From Hymenobacter citatus (lineage in GTDB: Bacteria; Bacteroidota; Bacteroidia; Cytophagales; Hymenobacteraceae), in NCBI RefSeq assembly GCF_014333615.1, contig NZ_JACSCY010000007.1, positions 124,001 through 188,000 on the forward strand: a stretch of 64,000 nt of DNA, given 5' to 3'. The notes below the pieces were generated by a model, which ran no database searches, had not been told where the DNA came from, and worked only from the letters and a program-made list of their open reading frames with translations. Of this stretch, positions 25,097-33,602 are shown one piece after another. The translations under genes and the position numbers were made by a program. The stretch's first letter is position 1; every line of letters begins with the position of its first letter.

Positions 25097-25750
25097 CTAC
25101 CCCTCCCAGCCGGCCCTACCCAGCAGCGGCACGAAGCGGAACGTTTCGAATTCCTCGCGCACAAATTCCTCTTCGCTTTCGCGCACGATGCGCAGCATGC
25201 GCTGGGTTTGCGCATCGCCTACCGGGATGACCAACGCGCCGCCTACCCGCAGCTGGCGGAGTAGGGGGCGCGGGATGGTAGGCGAACCGGCCGTCACGAG
25301 AATCTTATCGAAAGGGGCGTGGGCGGGTAGGCCCAGCGAGCCGTCGCCGCAGAACAGGTGTGCCGGCTGGTGCATGGCGGCCAGGCGGCGGCGCGTACGC
25401 TCAAATAGCACCTGGTTGTACTCGATGCTGAATACGTGGCTGGTGAGCTGGAGCAGCACGCAGCACTGGTAGCCCGAGCCCGTTCCAATTTCCAGCACCC
25501 GGTCGGTGGGGCGCACGCGCAGCAGCTGCGTCTGGTAGGCCACGGTGTAGGGCTGCGAGATGGTCTGGCCTTCGCCGATAGGAAAGGCCTTGTCCTGGTA
25601 GGCGTGAGCCTGAAATGCAGGATCGAAAAACTGATGGCGCGGTACGGCCAGCAGGGCCGTAAGCACTTGCTCGTCGTGAATGCCTTTGTGGCGCAGCTCG
25701 GCCGCGAGGGCGCGGCGCTGGCCACGGTGCCGGTAGCTGTCGGGGTCCAT
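25097..25750 (-). CDS. pcm: protein-L-isoaspartate O-methyltransferase
   Basis: 217 residues from ATG 25750 (MDPDSYRHRGQRRALAAELR); the frame is open further upstream to 25996 but that part overlaps the opposite gene's promoter region and is not family-like. SAM-binding motifs: VLEIGTGSGYQCCVLL, then SIEYNQVLFERTRRRL, GDGSLGLPAHAPFDKILVTA; the substrate region SQPYTVAYQTQLL is typical. It methylates isoaspartyl residues to start repair of aged proteins. Its TAG is followed directly by ATGGTGAAATGGTGAG repeats. Confidence 0.94.
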   Translation of the reverse strand: MDPDSYRHRGQRRALAAELRHKGIHDEQVLTALLAVPRHQFFDPAFQAHAYQDKAFPIGEGQTISQPYTVAYQTQLLRVRPTDRVLEIGTGSGYQCCVLLQLTSHVFSIEYNQVLFERTRRRLAAMHQPAHLFCGDGSLGLPAHAPFDKILVTAGSPTIPRPLLRQLRVGGALVIPVGDAQTQRMLRIVRESEEEFVREEFETFRFVPLLGRAGWEG

Positions 25751-25797
25751 AGCGGAAGGAAGAGGCCGGGCGGTGTAGCGGGTTCCAGTGTATGCCC

Positions 25798-25805
25798 TAC
25801 CTTTG
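25798..25805 (+). promoter_or_regulatory. candidate -7 promoter element for the sugar transferase
   Basis: TACCTTTG fits TAnnTTTG in the space between the divergent pcm and sugar-transferase genes; leader about 115 nt. Confidence 0.35.
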
Positions 25806-25919
25806 TGCCCGGCCAGCCCGCAGGGCCAGGCTGGCGGCACGGGCTGCGAAACTACGGTTTCGGCCCCGAAAAACCGCTTTTCCGCCTCACCTTTTCCTTT
25901 CTTTCCCTTGCTCCGAACC

Positions 25920-27326
25920 TTGCAGAAGCTCAAACTGGTGGCCGCCGACTTCGGCGCGGCGCTGCTGGCCTGGATCTGCTTCTTCCTGCTACGCAAATAC
26001 TTACTGAAGGAAGCCGATGCGGGCTTTCACCTTACCACCAGCATGTGGTTCTTTATGCTGGGCGCGGCCGTGCTGATTGCTACATTCTGGACGATACTTT
26101 ACACGCTCATCGGCGAGTACCGCGACATTTTTCGCAAGTCCCGCCTCACGGAGGTTATCCGGCTGGGGCGCGTGTCGGTAGCGGGCGCCGTTGTTATCTT
26201 TTTCACCCGGCTGCTCGATGATGAAGGCGTGAATGACTACCGACTGTACTACAAAACCATTACGGTCTACTTTCTGCTGCATTTTGTGCTCACGGCGGTA
26301 GTGCGCACTTGGGCCGTATCGAGTGTGCAGCGGTTGGTGCGCAGTGGTGTTATCTCCTTTAATACCCTGCTGGTAGGGGCGCAGGCACTGGCTCATGAAA
26401 CCTTCCACGATTTGCGCCGGACGGGCCAGCACCTGGGACTGCGGCTGGTAGGGTTTGCGCAGGTAGGCGAGCAGCCCGATGCGCGCCTGGCCGCCGAGCT
26501 GCCAAACGTGGGCTCCTACCAGGAACTGGTCAGCATCATCGCGGAGCAGAAGATTGAACAGGTGGTTATTGCCATTGAGCCCTCCGAGCACCGCCTTATT
26601 CAGGATATTCTAACGCTTCTGCAAGGCGTGCCTGTGCGCATCAGTGTACTACCCGACCTCTACCAGATGCTGCTAGGCTCGGTGAAGGTGAATCACCTGT
26701 TCGGAACGCCGCTTATCGAGATCAAGCAGGATTTGCTACCCGTATGGCAGGCTGTGCTCAAGCGTAGTGGCGACGTAGGCTTGGCCATCATCTTTCTGTT
26801 GCTGGCTTGGCCTATCTACCTGTTCACGGCCTTGATGGTGAAGCTGACTTCTACAGGGCCCGTGTTCTACGCGCAGGAGCGTATTGGGCGTCACGGAGAA
26901 CCATTTCGGATCTACAAATTCCGCTCAATGGTGGTAGACGCCGAGAAAATGGGCCCCGCCCTTAGCTCCGACTACGACCCGCGCATTACGCGCTGGGGAC
27001 GCTTTATGCGCAAGGTGCGCCTTGATGAGCTGCCCCAGTTCTGGAACGTGCTAAAAGGCGACATGAGCGTAGTAGGTCCTCGCCCCGAGCGGCGGTACTA
27101 CATCGAGCAAATTGCCAAAATAGCGCCCCACTACCGCCACTTGCACCGCGTGCGCCCCGGCCTAACCTCCCTGGGCCAAGTGAAGTATGGCTACGCCGAA
27201 ACTGTTCCGCAGATGGTAGAACGTCTCAAATTCGACATTCTCTACATCGAAAACATGAGCCTGGCTATGGACCTGCGGGTGCTCCTTTACACGCTCAAGA
27301 TTATTATGGAAGGGAGAGGAAAATGA
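25920..27326 (+). CDS. polyprenyl glycosylphosphotransferase (initiating sugar transferase)
   Basis: 468 residues from TTG 25920 ([20 protein letters not shown]); the frame extends upstream to 25788 but only this start begins at the first membrane helix. Four N-terminal helices (to about 150), a CoA-binding-like domain with [18 protein letters not shown] (about 155-270), a further helix ([20 protein letters not shown], about 290), and the bacterial sugar-transferase domain: [74 protein letters not shown]. It adds the first sugar phosphate to undecaprenyl phosphate for exopolysaccharide. No other glycosyltransferases are adjacent. Confidence 0.92.
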   Translation: MQKLKLVAADFGAALLAWICFFLLRKYLLKEADAGFHLTTSMWFFMLGAAVLIATFWTILYTLIGEYRDIFRKSRLTEVIRLGRVSVAGAVVIFFTRLLDDEGVNDYRLYYKTITVYFLLHFVLTAVVRTWAVSSVQRLVRSGVISFNTLLVGAQALAHETFHDLRRTGQHLGLRLVGFAQVGEQPDARLAAELPNVGSYQELVSIIAEQKIEQVVIAIEPSEHRLIQDILTLLQGVPVRISVLPDLYQMLLGSVKVNHLFGTPLIEIKQDLLPVWQAVLKRSGDVGLAIIFLLLAWPIYLFTALMVKLTSTGPVFYAQERIGRHGEPFRIYKFRSMVVDAEKMGPALSSDYDPRITRWGRFMRKVRLDELPQFWNVLKGDMSVVGPRPERRYYIEQIAKIAPHYRHLHRVRPGLTSLGQVKYGYAETVPQMVERLKFDILYIENMSLAMDLRVLLYTLKIIMEGRGK

Positions 27327-27358
27327 TGTGCTGATTTTTAATGTGTTGATTTATTGGT
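27324..27358 (+). repeat. TGATGTGCTGATT repeat, left flank of four-helix-bundle gene
   Basis: TGATGTGCTGATTTTTAATG continuing TGTTGATTTATTGG; the leading TGA is the stop codon of the sugar transferase. Matched in inverted orientation at 27784-27850. Confidence 0.7.
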
Positions 27359-27404
27359 TGAAATGATTTTTTACAGATTGATGATGTATATTTTTCGATG
27401 ATAA

Positions 27405-27755
27405 ATGATGCCGGAACGGGATAATCTGATTGTGCAGCTGACATTTGATTTTGCGCTGTGCATCATTCAATTCACTCAGCAATTGGAAGATAAACGGCGG
27501 TTTGTTATAGCGAATCAACTGTTGAAGAGTGGCACTGCCATTGGAGCAAATGTGCGGGAAGCGCAGAGCGCGGAGAGTCGAGCCGATTTCACCCATAAGT
27601 GCAAGGTAGCTGCGAAGGAAGCCGAAGAAACAGAGTATTGGTTGTTGCTCTGTCATCATTCCGTTGGCTACGGCGATACAAACGAACTGAGAGCAAAGCT
27701 GTTGAGTATTCGCAAGGTTCTCTCAAAAATCATTTCTTCTTCCCGCGCTGTTTAA
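27405..27755 (+). CDS. four-helix-bundle protein (23S rRNA IVS-type family)
   Basis: 116 residues (MMPERDNLIVQLTFDFALCI...). Matches the four-helix-bundle family related to proteins encoded in 23S rRNA intervening sequences: a first helix with IVQLTFDFALCIIQF, then LEDKRRFVIANQLLKSGTAI, GANVREAQSAESRADFTHKC, and AAKEAEETEYWLLLCH with a final helix. Function of the family is unknown; structural members form pentamers. More AT-rich than its neighbours and bracketed by inverted TGATGTGCTGAT-type repeats, suggesting insertion as a unit. The second ATG (27408) is an equal start candidate. Confidence 0.88.
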   Translation: MMPERDNLIVQLTFDFALCIIQFTQQLEDKRRFVIANQLLKSGTAIGANVREAQSAESRADFTHKCKVAAKEAEETEYWLLLCHHSVGYGDTNELRAKLLSIRKVLSKIISSSRAV

Positions 27756-27783
27756 AATACAAAAGGATATGTGTTGCCAACAA

Positions 27784-27850
27784 GTAGCACATCAATAATC
27801 AGCATATCAGCCATTAGCATATCAACACATCATCAATCAGCACATCAACC
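27784..27850 (-). repeat. ATCAGCACATCA tandem units, right flank of four-helix-bundle gene
   Basis: Units such as CACATCAATAATCAGCATAT, CAGCCATTAGCATATCAACA and CATCATCAATCAGCACATCA are the reverse complement of the 27324 repeat. They end 3 nt before the GTG start of riboflavin synthase. Confidence 0.75.
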
Positions 27851-27853
27851 AAC

Positions 27854-28444
27854 GTGTTTACCGGAATCATAGAAGCCCTGGGCACTATCGCCGCCGTACG
27901 GCGCGACGCCTCCAACATTCACTTTACGGTTGAATCGCCCTTCGCCGGCGAGTTGCAAATCGACCAGAGCGTGGCCCACGACGGCGTGTGCCTGACGGTG
28001 GTGGCCGTGGATGCCGCGGCCGGCACGCACACCGTAACGGCCATCGACGAGACGCTGCAAAAAACCAACCTGGCCAACTGGCAGCCTGGCCGCCGCGTGA
28101 ACCTGGAGCGCTGCCTCTCCGCCAACGGCCGCTTCGACGGCCATATCGTGCAGGGCCACGTGGACCTCACGGCCGAGTGCGAGTCGGTGGAGGACCAGAA
28201 CGGCTCTTGGCGCTACCGCTTCCGTCACGCGCCCGGACCCGGCCGCGTGACGGTCGAAAAGGGCTCCATCTGCATCAACGGCACCAGCCTCACGTGCTTC
28301 GACTCGACCGACGACGGCTTTTCGGTGGCCATCATTCCCTACACCTACGAGCATACCACCTTCCAGGACCTGCGCCCCGGCGACCGGGTGAATCTGGAAT
28401 TTGATATTGTGGGCAAGTACGTGGCGAAGTTGCTGGGGCGATAA
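27854..28444 (+). CDS. ribE: riboflavin synthase alpha subunit
   Basis: 196 residues from GTG 27854 (MFTGIIEALGTIAAVRRD). Two tandem lumazine-binding domains: the first with FTGIIE, SVAHDGVCLTVV and VNLERCLSANGRFDGHIVQG, the second with GSWRYRFRHA, VEKGSICINGTSLTCFD and FSVAIIPYTYEHTTF ending in VNLEFDIVGKYVAKL. It dismutates two 6,7-dimethyl-8-ribityllumazine molecules to riboflavin. The GTG start is directly preceded by repeats that probably replaced its native leader; no Shine-Dalgarno sequence is seen. Ends in a terminator. Confidence 0.96.
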   Translation: MFTGIIEALGTIAAVRRDASNIHFTVESPFAGELQIDQSVAHDGVCLTVVAVDAAAGTHTVTAIDETLQKTNLANWQPGRRVNLERCLSANGRFDGHIVQGHVDLTAECESVEDQNGSWRYRFRHAPGPGRVTVEKGSICINGTSLTCFDSTDDGFSVAIIPYTYEHTTFQDLRPGDRVNLEFDIVGKYVAKLLGR

Positions 28445-28449
28445 AAACA

Positions 28450-28481
28450 CGACGCCTACCCTCTGCGGAGGGTAGGCGTCG
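28450..28481. terminator. hairpin between ribE and the GH92 gene
   Basis: 14-bp perfect stem CGACGCCTACCCTC (28450-28463) / 28468-28481 with a TGCG loop, just after the ribE stop; no long T-tract. It can serve both convergent genes. Confidence 0.7.
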
Positions 28482-28517
28482 GTTGGTTGTACAACGAATG
28501 CGAGGGTAGTAAAACCC

Positions 28518-30893
28518 TTACTGCGCCGACGGCGGCGGAGTTTTGGTGCCCCAGGTTGTGTTAGGCTGGCTTCCCATCGTGAACACCAGCGTGCCACCCT
28601 GCATCAGTTCGTCGCGGTAGAGCCAGCAGTTGTTGAGCGGCTTGCCGTTCATGGTGGCCGACTGCACGTACACGTTTTCCTTGGAAGTGTTCTTGGCCTC
28701 GATGATCAGCTTTTTCTGATTGCCCAGTTGAATGGTGGCCTTGCTGAAGAGGGGGCTACCCAGCTGCACGATGGGGCGGGCATCGGTGAAGCCCTTCACA
28801 TCGAACAAGCCCAGGGCCGTGATAACGTACCACGAGCCCAACTGGCCCTGGTCCTCGTCTTGCCCGTAGCCGTAGCCGTGGATGGGCTCGGTGCCGTAGA
28901 AATCGTCGCAGATCTGGCGGGTCCACTTCTGGGTGAGCCAGGGCTTGCCCGAGAAGTTGAACAGCCAGCTGATGTGTAGGCAGGGCTGGTTGCCGTGGTT
29001 GTAGATGGCATTCACGCCGGCAAACGCGTCTATTTCCTTGCCGCCCCCAAAGTCCGTTTTGGCCGAGGCCGTGAAGATGCTGTCGAGGCGGTTGTTGAAC
29101 TTCTCGCGGCCCATGGCGTCAATCAGGCCGGCGGGGTTTTGGGGCACGTAGAAGGTGTACTGCATGGCGTTGCCCTCCTGGAAGCCGCGCCACGGCTCGT
29201 AGGGCTTGAAATTGCTCACAAACGAGCCGTCGGCTAGCTTGGGCTGCATCAGCTTGTTCTGCGGGTTCAGAATTTTCTTCCAGCCATTGGAAAGCGTAAT
29301 CAGGCGTTCGTAATCGTCCTTTTTACCCAAAGACTTCGCCATTTGGGCCGCTGCAAAGGCGCTGTAGCTGTACTCCAGCGTGTGCGAGTTGGCGAAATAA
29401 GCGCCCGTAGAATCGGTTTTATACCACTCGCCTTTGTACTCTTTGTATTCCTCCTTAAAGGGCACATAGCCGTACTGCGTGAAAGCTTTTACGTCCATTT
29501 TGCCCGAGCCGAAGGGGCGGTTGCGCCAGTTCAGTTCGTTGGCGCGCACGGCCTGGTAGGCCAGGTTCACATCGTAGTTGCGGATGCCGGTTTGGTAGGC
29601 GGCGGCAATGGCTAGCCCCACAAAGTTGGTGCCTACCCCCGATACGTACTGGCTGTTGGCCATGCCGTCGCTAAACCAGCCCCGGTCGCGGTACACTTGC
29701 AGCTGGGTGTTCACGAAGCTGCCGTACCACTCGGGGTAGGACAGTGCCCAGAGTTGCGTGAGGTTCCAGTAGCCACCCCAAATGGCGTCCGTGTTGATGA
29801 ACTCGGGCTTGGGGCCGCGGCCGGTGGTTACCAGCTTGCCCGTCTGGCCGGCGTGCTTGGGGTAGTCGCCGTTCACGTCGCTGGCAATGCCGCGCCCCAG
29901 CAGGGCGTGAAAGAGGCCAGTGTAGAACTTGGTCTTGTCCTGTTCGTTGGGTCCTTCTACGGCCAGTTTGCCCAGCTCGCGCTGCCACGTGGCCTGGGCG
30001 GCGGTGCGGGCCTGATCGAACGTCAGCGTGCGTGCTTCCGCTTGCAGGTTGGCTTTCGCATTGGCAATAGAGGTGTAGGACATCCCTACCTTCAACTCAA
30101 CTTTTTCCTGCGCGGCGGTCTGGTAGTTCAGCACCAGGCCCGCACCTTTGCCGGTGGCTTCATTCTTCTTTCCCTGCGTGCCCGCGGCCGTGAAGGCCTC
30201 TACGCTTGCCGGTTTTTTGCTGATTTCGCCAAAGAAATACATGTTTACCTGGCCCTGTGGGTCGTAGGTTTTCACGTATTTGGGGTAGGTTTTCACGAAG
30301 CCCTCCACGTGCGTGGCGTCTACCATCCGGATGTTGGCATTGGTTACCTCGCCGCTCTCGCCCTGCGTGTTGCCGATGTCGAGGATGATGTGGGCCTGGT
30401 CGTTTTTGGGGAAGGTGTAGCGGTGGAAACCTACCCGCTTGGTGGCGGTCAGCTCGGCCGTGATGTTGTAATCATCGAGCAGAACCTTGTAGTAGCCCGG
30501 CTCGGCCACCTGGTTTTTGCGGTCGAAGCGGGAACGGTAGCCGCTGTCGGGTTTTTCCAGCTCGCCGGGCTGCACTTGTAGCTTGCCGGTGGTGGGCATG
30601 AAGCTCACGCCGCCTACCTGCCACTCGTGGAAGTGCACGAAGCCTTCGATAGAGTTTTGGCGGGTGTCGTAGCCCACGGCTTCCCAGCCCGACTTATTGC
30701 CGTAGTGGCCGTTGGTGGAAGGCGCTAGCTTGGCCATGCCGTAGGGCACGGCCGCCGGGGTGTAGAAAAACCACCGGCTGTGCGCCGTGCCAATGTTGGG
30801 GTTCACGTACTTGAGCACGTTCTGCGCGCCGGCTTCGCTGAGCGTTAGCAGCAGAGCCAGGGGCAAAACGCCGGTAGGGAAAGACAGTTTCAT
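28518..30893 (-). CDS. GH92 alpha-mannosidase (1)
   Basis: 791 residues from ATG 30893 (signal MKLSFPTGVLPLALLLTLSE AGAQ). The GH92 fold starts at VLKYVNPNIGTAHSRWFFYT and contains the family marks SIEGFVHFHEWQVGGVSF, GYYKVLLDDYNITAELTATK, NTDAIWGGYWNLTQLWALSY, LEYSYSAFAAAQMAKSLGK, EGNAMQYTFYVPQNPAGLI, QPCLHISWLFNFSGKPWLT, and GYGQDEDQGQLGSWYVITALG (catalytic acid region). GH92 enzymes are calcium-dependent exo-alpha-mannosidases, exported to the periplasm. First of two GH92 genes flanking a mannose-use cluster. A TTG/ATG further upstream (30932) is less likely as it precedes the signal. Confidence 0.93.
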   Translation of the reverse strand: MKLSFPTGVLPLALLLTLSEAGAQNVLKYVNPNIGTAHSRWFFYTPAAVPYGMAKLAPSTNGHYGNKSGWEAVGYDTRQNSIEGFVHFHEWQVGGVSFMPTTGKLQVQPGELEKPDSGYRSRFDRKNQVAEPGYYKVLLDDYNITAELTATKRVGFHRYTFPKNDQAHIILDIGNTQGESGEVTNANIRMVDATHVEGFVKTYPKYVKTYDPQGQVNMYFFGEISKKPASVEAFTAAGTQGKKNEATGKGAGLVLNYQTAAQEKVELKVGMSYTSIANAKANLQAEARTLTFDQARTAAQATWQRELGKLAVEGPNEQDKTKFYTGLFHALLGRGIASDVNGDYPKHAGQTGKLVTTGRGPKPEFINTDAIWGGYWNLTQLWALSYPEWYGSFVNTQLQVYRDRGWFSDGMANSQYVSGVGTNFVGLAIAAAYQTGIRNYDVNLAYQAVRANELNWRNRPFGSGKMDVKAFTQYGYVPFKEEYKEYKGEWYKTDSTGAYFANSHTLEYSYSAFAAAQMAKSLGKKDDYERLITLSNGWKKILNPQNKLMQPKLADGSFVSNFKPYEPWRGFQEGNAMQYTFYVPQNPAGLIDAMGREKFNNRLDSIFTASAKTDFGGGKEIDAFAGVNAIYNHGNQPCLHISWLFNFSGKPWLTQKWTRQICDDFYGTEPIHGYGYGQDEDQGQLGSWYVITALGLFDVKGFTDARPIVQLGSPLFSKATIQLGNQKKLIIEAKNTSKENVYVQSATMNGKPLNNCWLYRDELMQGGTLVFTMGSQPNTTWGTKTPPPSAQ

Positions 30894-30931
30894 ATACAGG
30901 GTAGTGTTAATTTTTAAGAGTTGATCAAGCA

Positions 30932-31036
30932 TGTCCTGCTTGATCTGGCGTCCGCTTGTCGAAGCATCTCGCGTGCTGATGTGAGATACTAATTAGAAGT
31001 CAGCACGCGAGATGCTTCGACAAGCTCAGCATGACT
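30932..31036. repeat. inverted repeat, GTCGAAGCATCTCGCGTGCTGA family
   Basis: Core arms CTTGTCGAAGCATCTCGCGT (from 30955) and the inverse ACGCGAGATGCTTCGACAAG (to 31024), with weaker TCATGC...GCATGA ends. Between the GH92 start and the transporter stop (31046). Confidence 0.88.
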
Positions 31037-31045
31037 GTCTATTTG

Positions 31046-32422
31046 CTACTGCCAGCTGCGCTCGATTTCTTCTAGGCTTCGGCCTTTGGTTTCGGGGACG
31101 GCCCGCCACACAAAGAAGAAGGTGAAGGCCGACAGCACCGCATAGAGCCCAAAGGCGCCGGCTAAGCCCGCAGTTTTCACCAGCGACAGAAACGTGTAGG
31201 AAATCAGCGTGCAGGCTATCCAGAGGGCCACCGTGGCCAGCGAGGCGGCCCGGCCGCGCACGGCGTTCGGGAAAATCTCGGTGATGACCACCCACACGCC
31301 CGGTCCCAGACCCACGGCAAAACAGGCCACGTAGAGCATAATCAGCCCTAGCAGCAGCGTGCCCGGTGCGTGCAGCTGCAAGGCTACCACCAGTGCGCCC
31401 AGCGCCAGCGCCATGCCCCCCGAGGCAAAAAGTAGCAGCGGCTTGCGCCCTACCCGGTCAATCACGAACAGGGCCACCACAGTGCCCGCGAAGTTGATGC
31501 CCCCGATAAGGGCATTAGCCCCAATGGCCGACGAGGCGCTTTGCCCGTTGTACTCGGTGAAAATGATGGAGCCGTAGTAGAGAATAGTGTTGATGCCCGT
31601 GATTTGCTGCAACACGGCCAGCACCACCGCAATCCGTAGCGGCTGGCGCAAGCGCGGCTGATACAGATTGGCATCTTCGCCGCGCTCGGCCACCAGGGCC
31701 GCCTGAATTTCCTCGGCTTCGGCTGCCGCGGCAGCCGGGCCGTTGAGGCGGGTGAGCGTACCCAGGGCTTCGGCCTCGCGGCCCCTACCCAGCAACCAGC
31801 GCGGGCTCTCGGGCACCAGCAGCAGCGTGAGCATAAACAGCAACGAAGGCGCCGCCGCCGACGCGAACATCCAGCGCCACGACGCCAACCCTAAATCGGC
31901 CAGGTAGTAGCTGGCCACGTAGGCCAGCAGAATACCCGTCACAATGGCCAACTGATTCAGCGTCACCAGCTTGCCGCGAATGCGGGCCGGGGCAATTTCG
32001 GCTATGTAGAGCGGCACGAGCAAGGAGGCTACCCCAATGGCGAGGCCGCCCGCCAGCCGTGCCACCACAAACTCGGTGAGCGTGCGCGGCACCGCCGCCG
32101 CCAGCGCCGAAAGCGTGAACAGCATGGCGGCCCCAAACAGCAAACGACGACGGCCGTAGCGGTCGGTGAGCCAGCCGGCTACGGCAGCACCAGCCACTGC
32201 CCCAAACAGGATGGCGCTGGCCGCCAGCTCGGTTTGCGCGTCGGTCAAGCCAAAGTCCTTCTTCAAAAAGACCAGCGCACCGTTAATGATGGCCGTATCG
32301 AAACCAAACAGCAGGCCACCCAATGCCGCTACGGTGGCAATCAGGTACACGTAGCCGGCACTACCAGTTGGACCATCAGCAGCGTGACGAGGGGTAGGGC
32401 CTGGGGCAGCGGGTGTAAGCAT
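31046..32422 (-). CDS. MFS sugar porter
   Basis: 458 residues, 12 predicted membrane helices. Sugar-porter motifs: GGLLFGFDTAIINGAL in helix 1, WLTDRYGRRRLL between helices 2-3, PLYIAEIAPARIRGKLVTLN, LLVPESPRWLLGRGR before the central loop, LQQITGINTILYYG in helix 7, DRVGRKPLLL, and the C-terminal VPETKGRSLEEIERSW. The QQxTGIN motif is typical of hexose:proton symporters (XylE/GLUT group). Within the locus it most likely imports mannose released by the GH92 enzymes (inference from context). Confidence 0.93.
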   Translation of the reverse strand: MLTPAAPGPTPRHAADGPTGSAGYVYLIATVAALGGLLFGFDTAIINGALVFLKKDFGLTDAQTELAASAILFGAVAGAAVAGWLTDRYGRRRLLFGAAMLFTLSALAAAVPRTLTEFVVARLAGGLAIGVASLLVPLYIAEIAPARIRGKLVTLNQLAIVTGILLAYVASYYLADLGLASWRWMFASAAAPSLLFMLTLLLVPESPRWLLGRGREAEALGTLTRLNGPAAAAAEAEEIQAALVAERGEDANLYQPRLRQPLRIAVVLAVLQQITGINTILYYGSIIFTEYNGQSASSAIGANALIGGINFAGTVVALFVIDRVGRKPLLLFASGGMALALGALVVALQLHAPGTLLLGLIMLYVACFAVGLGPGVWVVITEIFPNAVRGRAASLATVALWIACTLISYTFLSLVKTAGLAGAFGLYAVLSAFTFFFVWRAVPETKGRSLEEIERSWQ

Positions 32423-32555
32423 CAGAAGGTGGGTAGGTTAGGGTAAGAATCAGAAGGAAGCGGCGCTTTGCCGATAAGGAGAAGTATTCGTAAAGGCCAC
32501 CTGTTTTTCTAGGCGGGTGTCACACAATTCAGGTCATTTATAGAGACGAGGTGCC

Positions 32556-33356
32556 TCATACCAGCATCACGTCGATGCCCAGGGCACGGAAAGGAGCTAC
32601 TTGGGCCTCCGTCGCGCCGGTATCGGTGATGATTTGGTGCACATCGGTAGCCGGGCAGATCAGCGACGTGGCTACCGTGCCGAGCTTGGTGTGGTCGGCC
32701 ACTACAATGCAGCGTTTGGCCTGGCGCACCATCACCTGAATTACGGCGGCTTCTTCGGGGTGCAGAGAAGTCAGTCCCTTCTGGGCATCGATGCCATTGA
32801 CGCCGATAAAGAGCTTATCCACAAAGAATTGGCTGAGTGCCTGCACCGTGGCTGGCCCTACCACCGAAAACCAGCTGCCCGTCAGGAAACCGCCCGTCAC
32901 GAACACGCGCACGTCGTCGCGGTGGCTGAGCTCCATGGCCACATTCACAGTATTGGTAATGACCGTCACGTTGGACCCCGGCCGTAGGCTGCGCGTTACC
33001 TGCGTGGTGGTGGTGCCGGCCGTAAGGGAAATCATTTCGCCAGTCTGGATAAGGCCCGCGGCGGCCAGTCCAATGCGGCGCTTTTCGGAGAGGTTGCGGT
33101 CTATTTGCTCGTGAAAGCTTGAGTTATAACGAAACGGCTCGTAGAGCAGGGGCTCCCGGGGCACTGCGCCACCGTGGGTGCGGCGCAGCCACCCCTGCTG
33201 CTCCAGCTCTGTCAGGTCGCGACGGATGGTAGCCACGGATACACCAAACTCGGCGGCCAGCTCCTCCACGGCTACGGTGCCGGTGTGCAGAAGCTTTTCA
33301 ACAATAGTTTGGGCGCGGGTGGTGGCGGCGTTATCGGAGGTCAGTAAATCAGACAC
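32556..33356 (-). CDS. DeoR/GlpR-family transcriptional regulator
   Basis: 266 residues from GTG 33356. N-terminal DeoR helix-turn-helix (ELAAEFGVSVATIRRDLTEL, then LEQQGWLRRTHGGAV), C-terminal DeoRC sensor domain of the sugar-phosphate isomerase fold (MISLTAGTTTTQVTRSL, VTVITNTVNVAMEL, FIGVNGIDAQKGLTSLHPEE, AKRCIVVADHTKLG). Members sense phosphorylated sugars and repress carbohydrate genes; with mannosidases, a sugar porter and mannose-6-phosphate isomerase around it, mannose or fructose phosphate is a likely ligand. Followed by a candidate palindromic site at 35510. Confidence 0.93.
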   Translation of the reverse strand: MSDLLTSDNAATTRAQTIVEKLLHTGTVAVEELAAEFGVSVATIRRDLTELEQQGWLRRTHGGAVPREPLLYEPFRYNSSFHEQIDRNLSEKRRIGLAAAGLIQTGEMISLTAGTTTTQVTRSLRPGSNVTVITNTVNVAMELSHRDDVRVFVTGGFLTGSWFSVVGPATVQALSQFFVDKLFIGVNGIDAQKGLTSLHPEEAAVIQVMVRQAKRCIVVADHTKLGTVATSLICPATDVHQIITDTGATEAQVAPFRALGIDVMLV

Positions 33357-33466
33357 GATGAAATGGTGAAGTGGTGAAAAGTGAAGTTATGAATGTAGGG
33401 GATTCACATTTCACGGTTTCTTGCCTATGGGGGCCGGAGGCGTCTGCCGGCCCGACGTAGGCGCCC

Positions 33467-33563
33467 GACCGGTATCGTTGCTATATGCCTGCGTCGCTTG
33501 TTTCTCGATCTACTAGCAAGGGCGTGTAAACGGTAGCACGAAGCTCGTGCAACGATACCGGTC
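33467..33563. repeat. inverted repeat in the DeoR-PMI gap
   Basis: 15-nt perfect arms GACCGGTATCGTTGC (33467-33481) and 33549-33563 around a loop that contains AGCACGAAGCTCGTGC, itself a palindrome. Within the 246-bp gap after the PMI gene and before the DeoR start; the remaining part has TGGTGAAA-type units (33358-33390). Confidence 0.8.
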
Positions 33564-33602
33564 CGACGCCGCAAGCATCGAACCGGCTGGCGGGTGCTCT
33601 CA

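Noticed and set aside
24927-25099. Insertion sequence between serpin and pcm
   Set aside because: No transposase reading frame and no target-site duplication visible; it is a pure inverted repeat.
25751-25996. N-terminal extension of pcm
   Set aside because: Not similar to the methyltransferase family, overlaps the start of the divergent sugar transferase, and the family start is at 25750.
27320-27860. CRISPR-like array around the four-helix-bundle gene
   Set aside because: Units are irregular in length and sequence, inverted rather than direct, and there are no equal-length spacers or cas genes.
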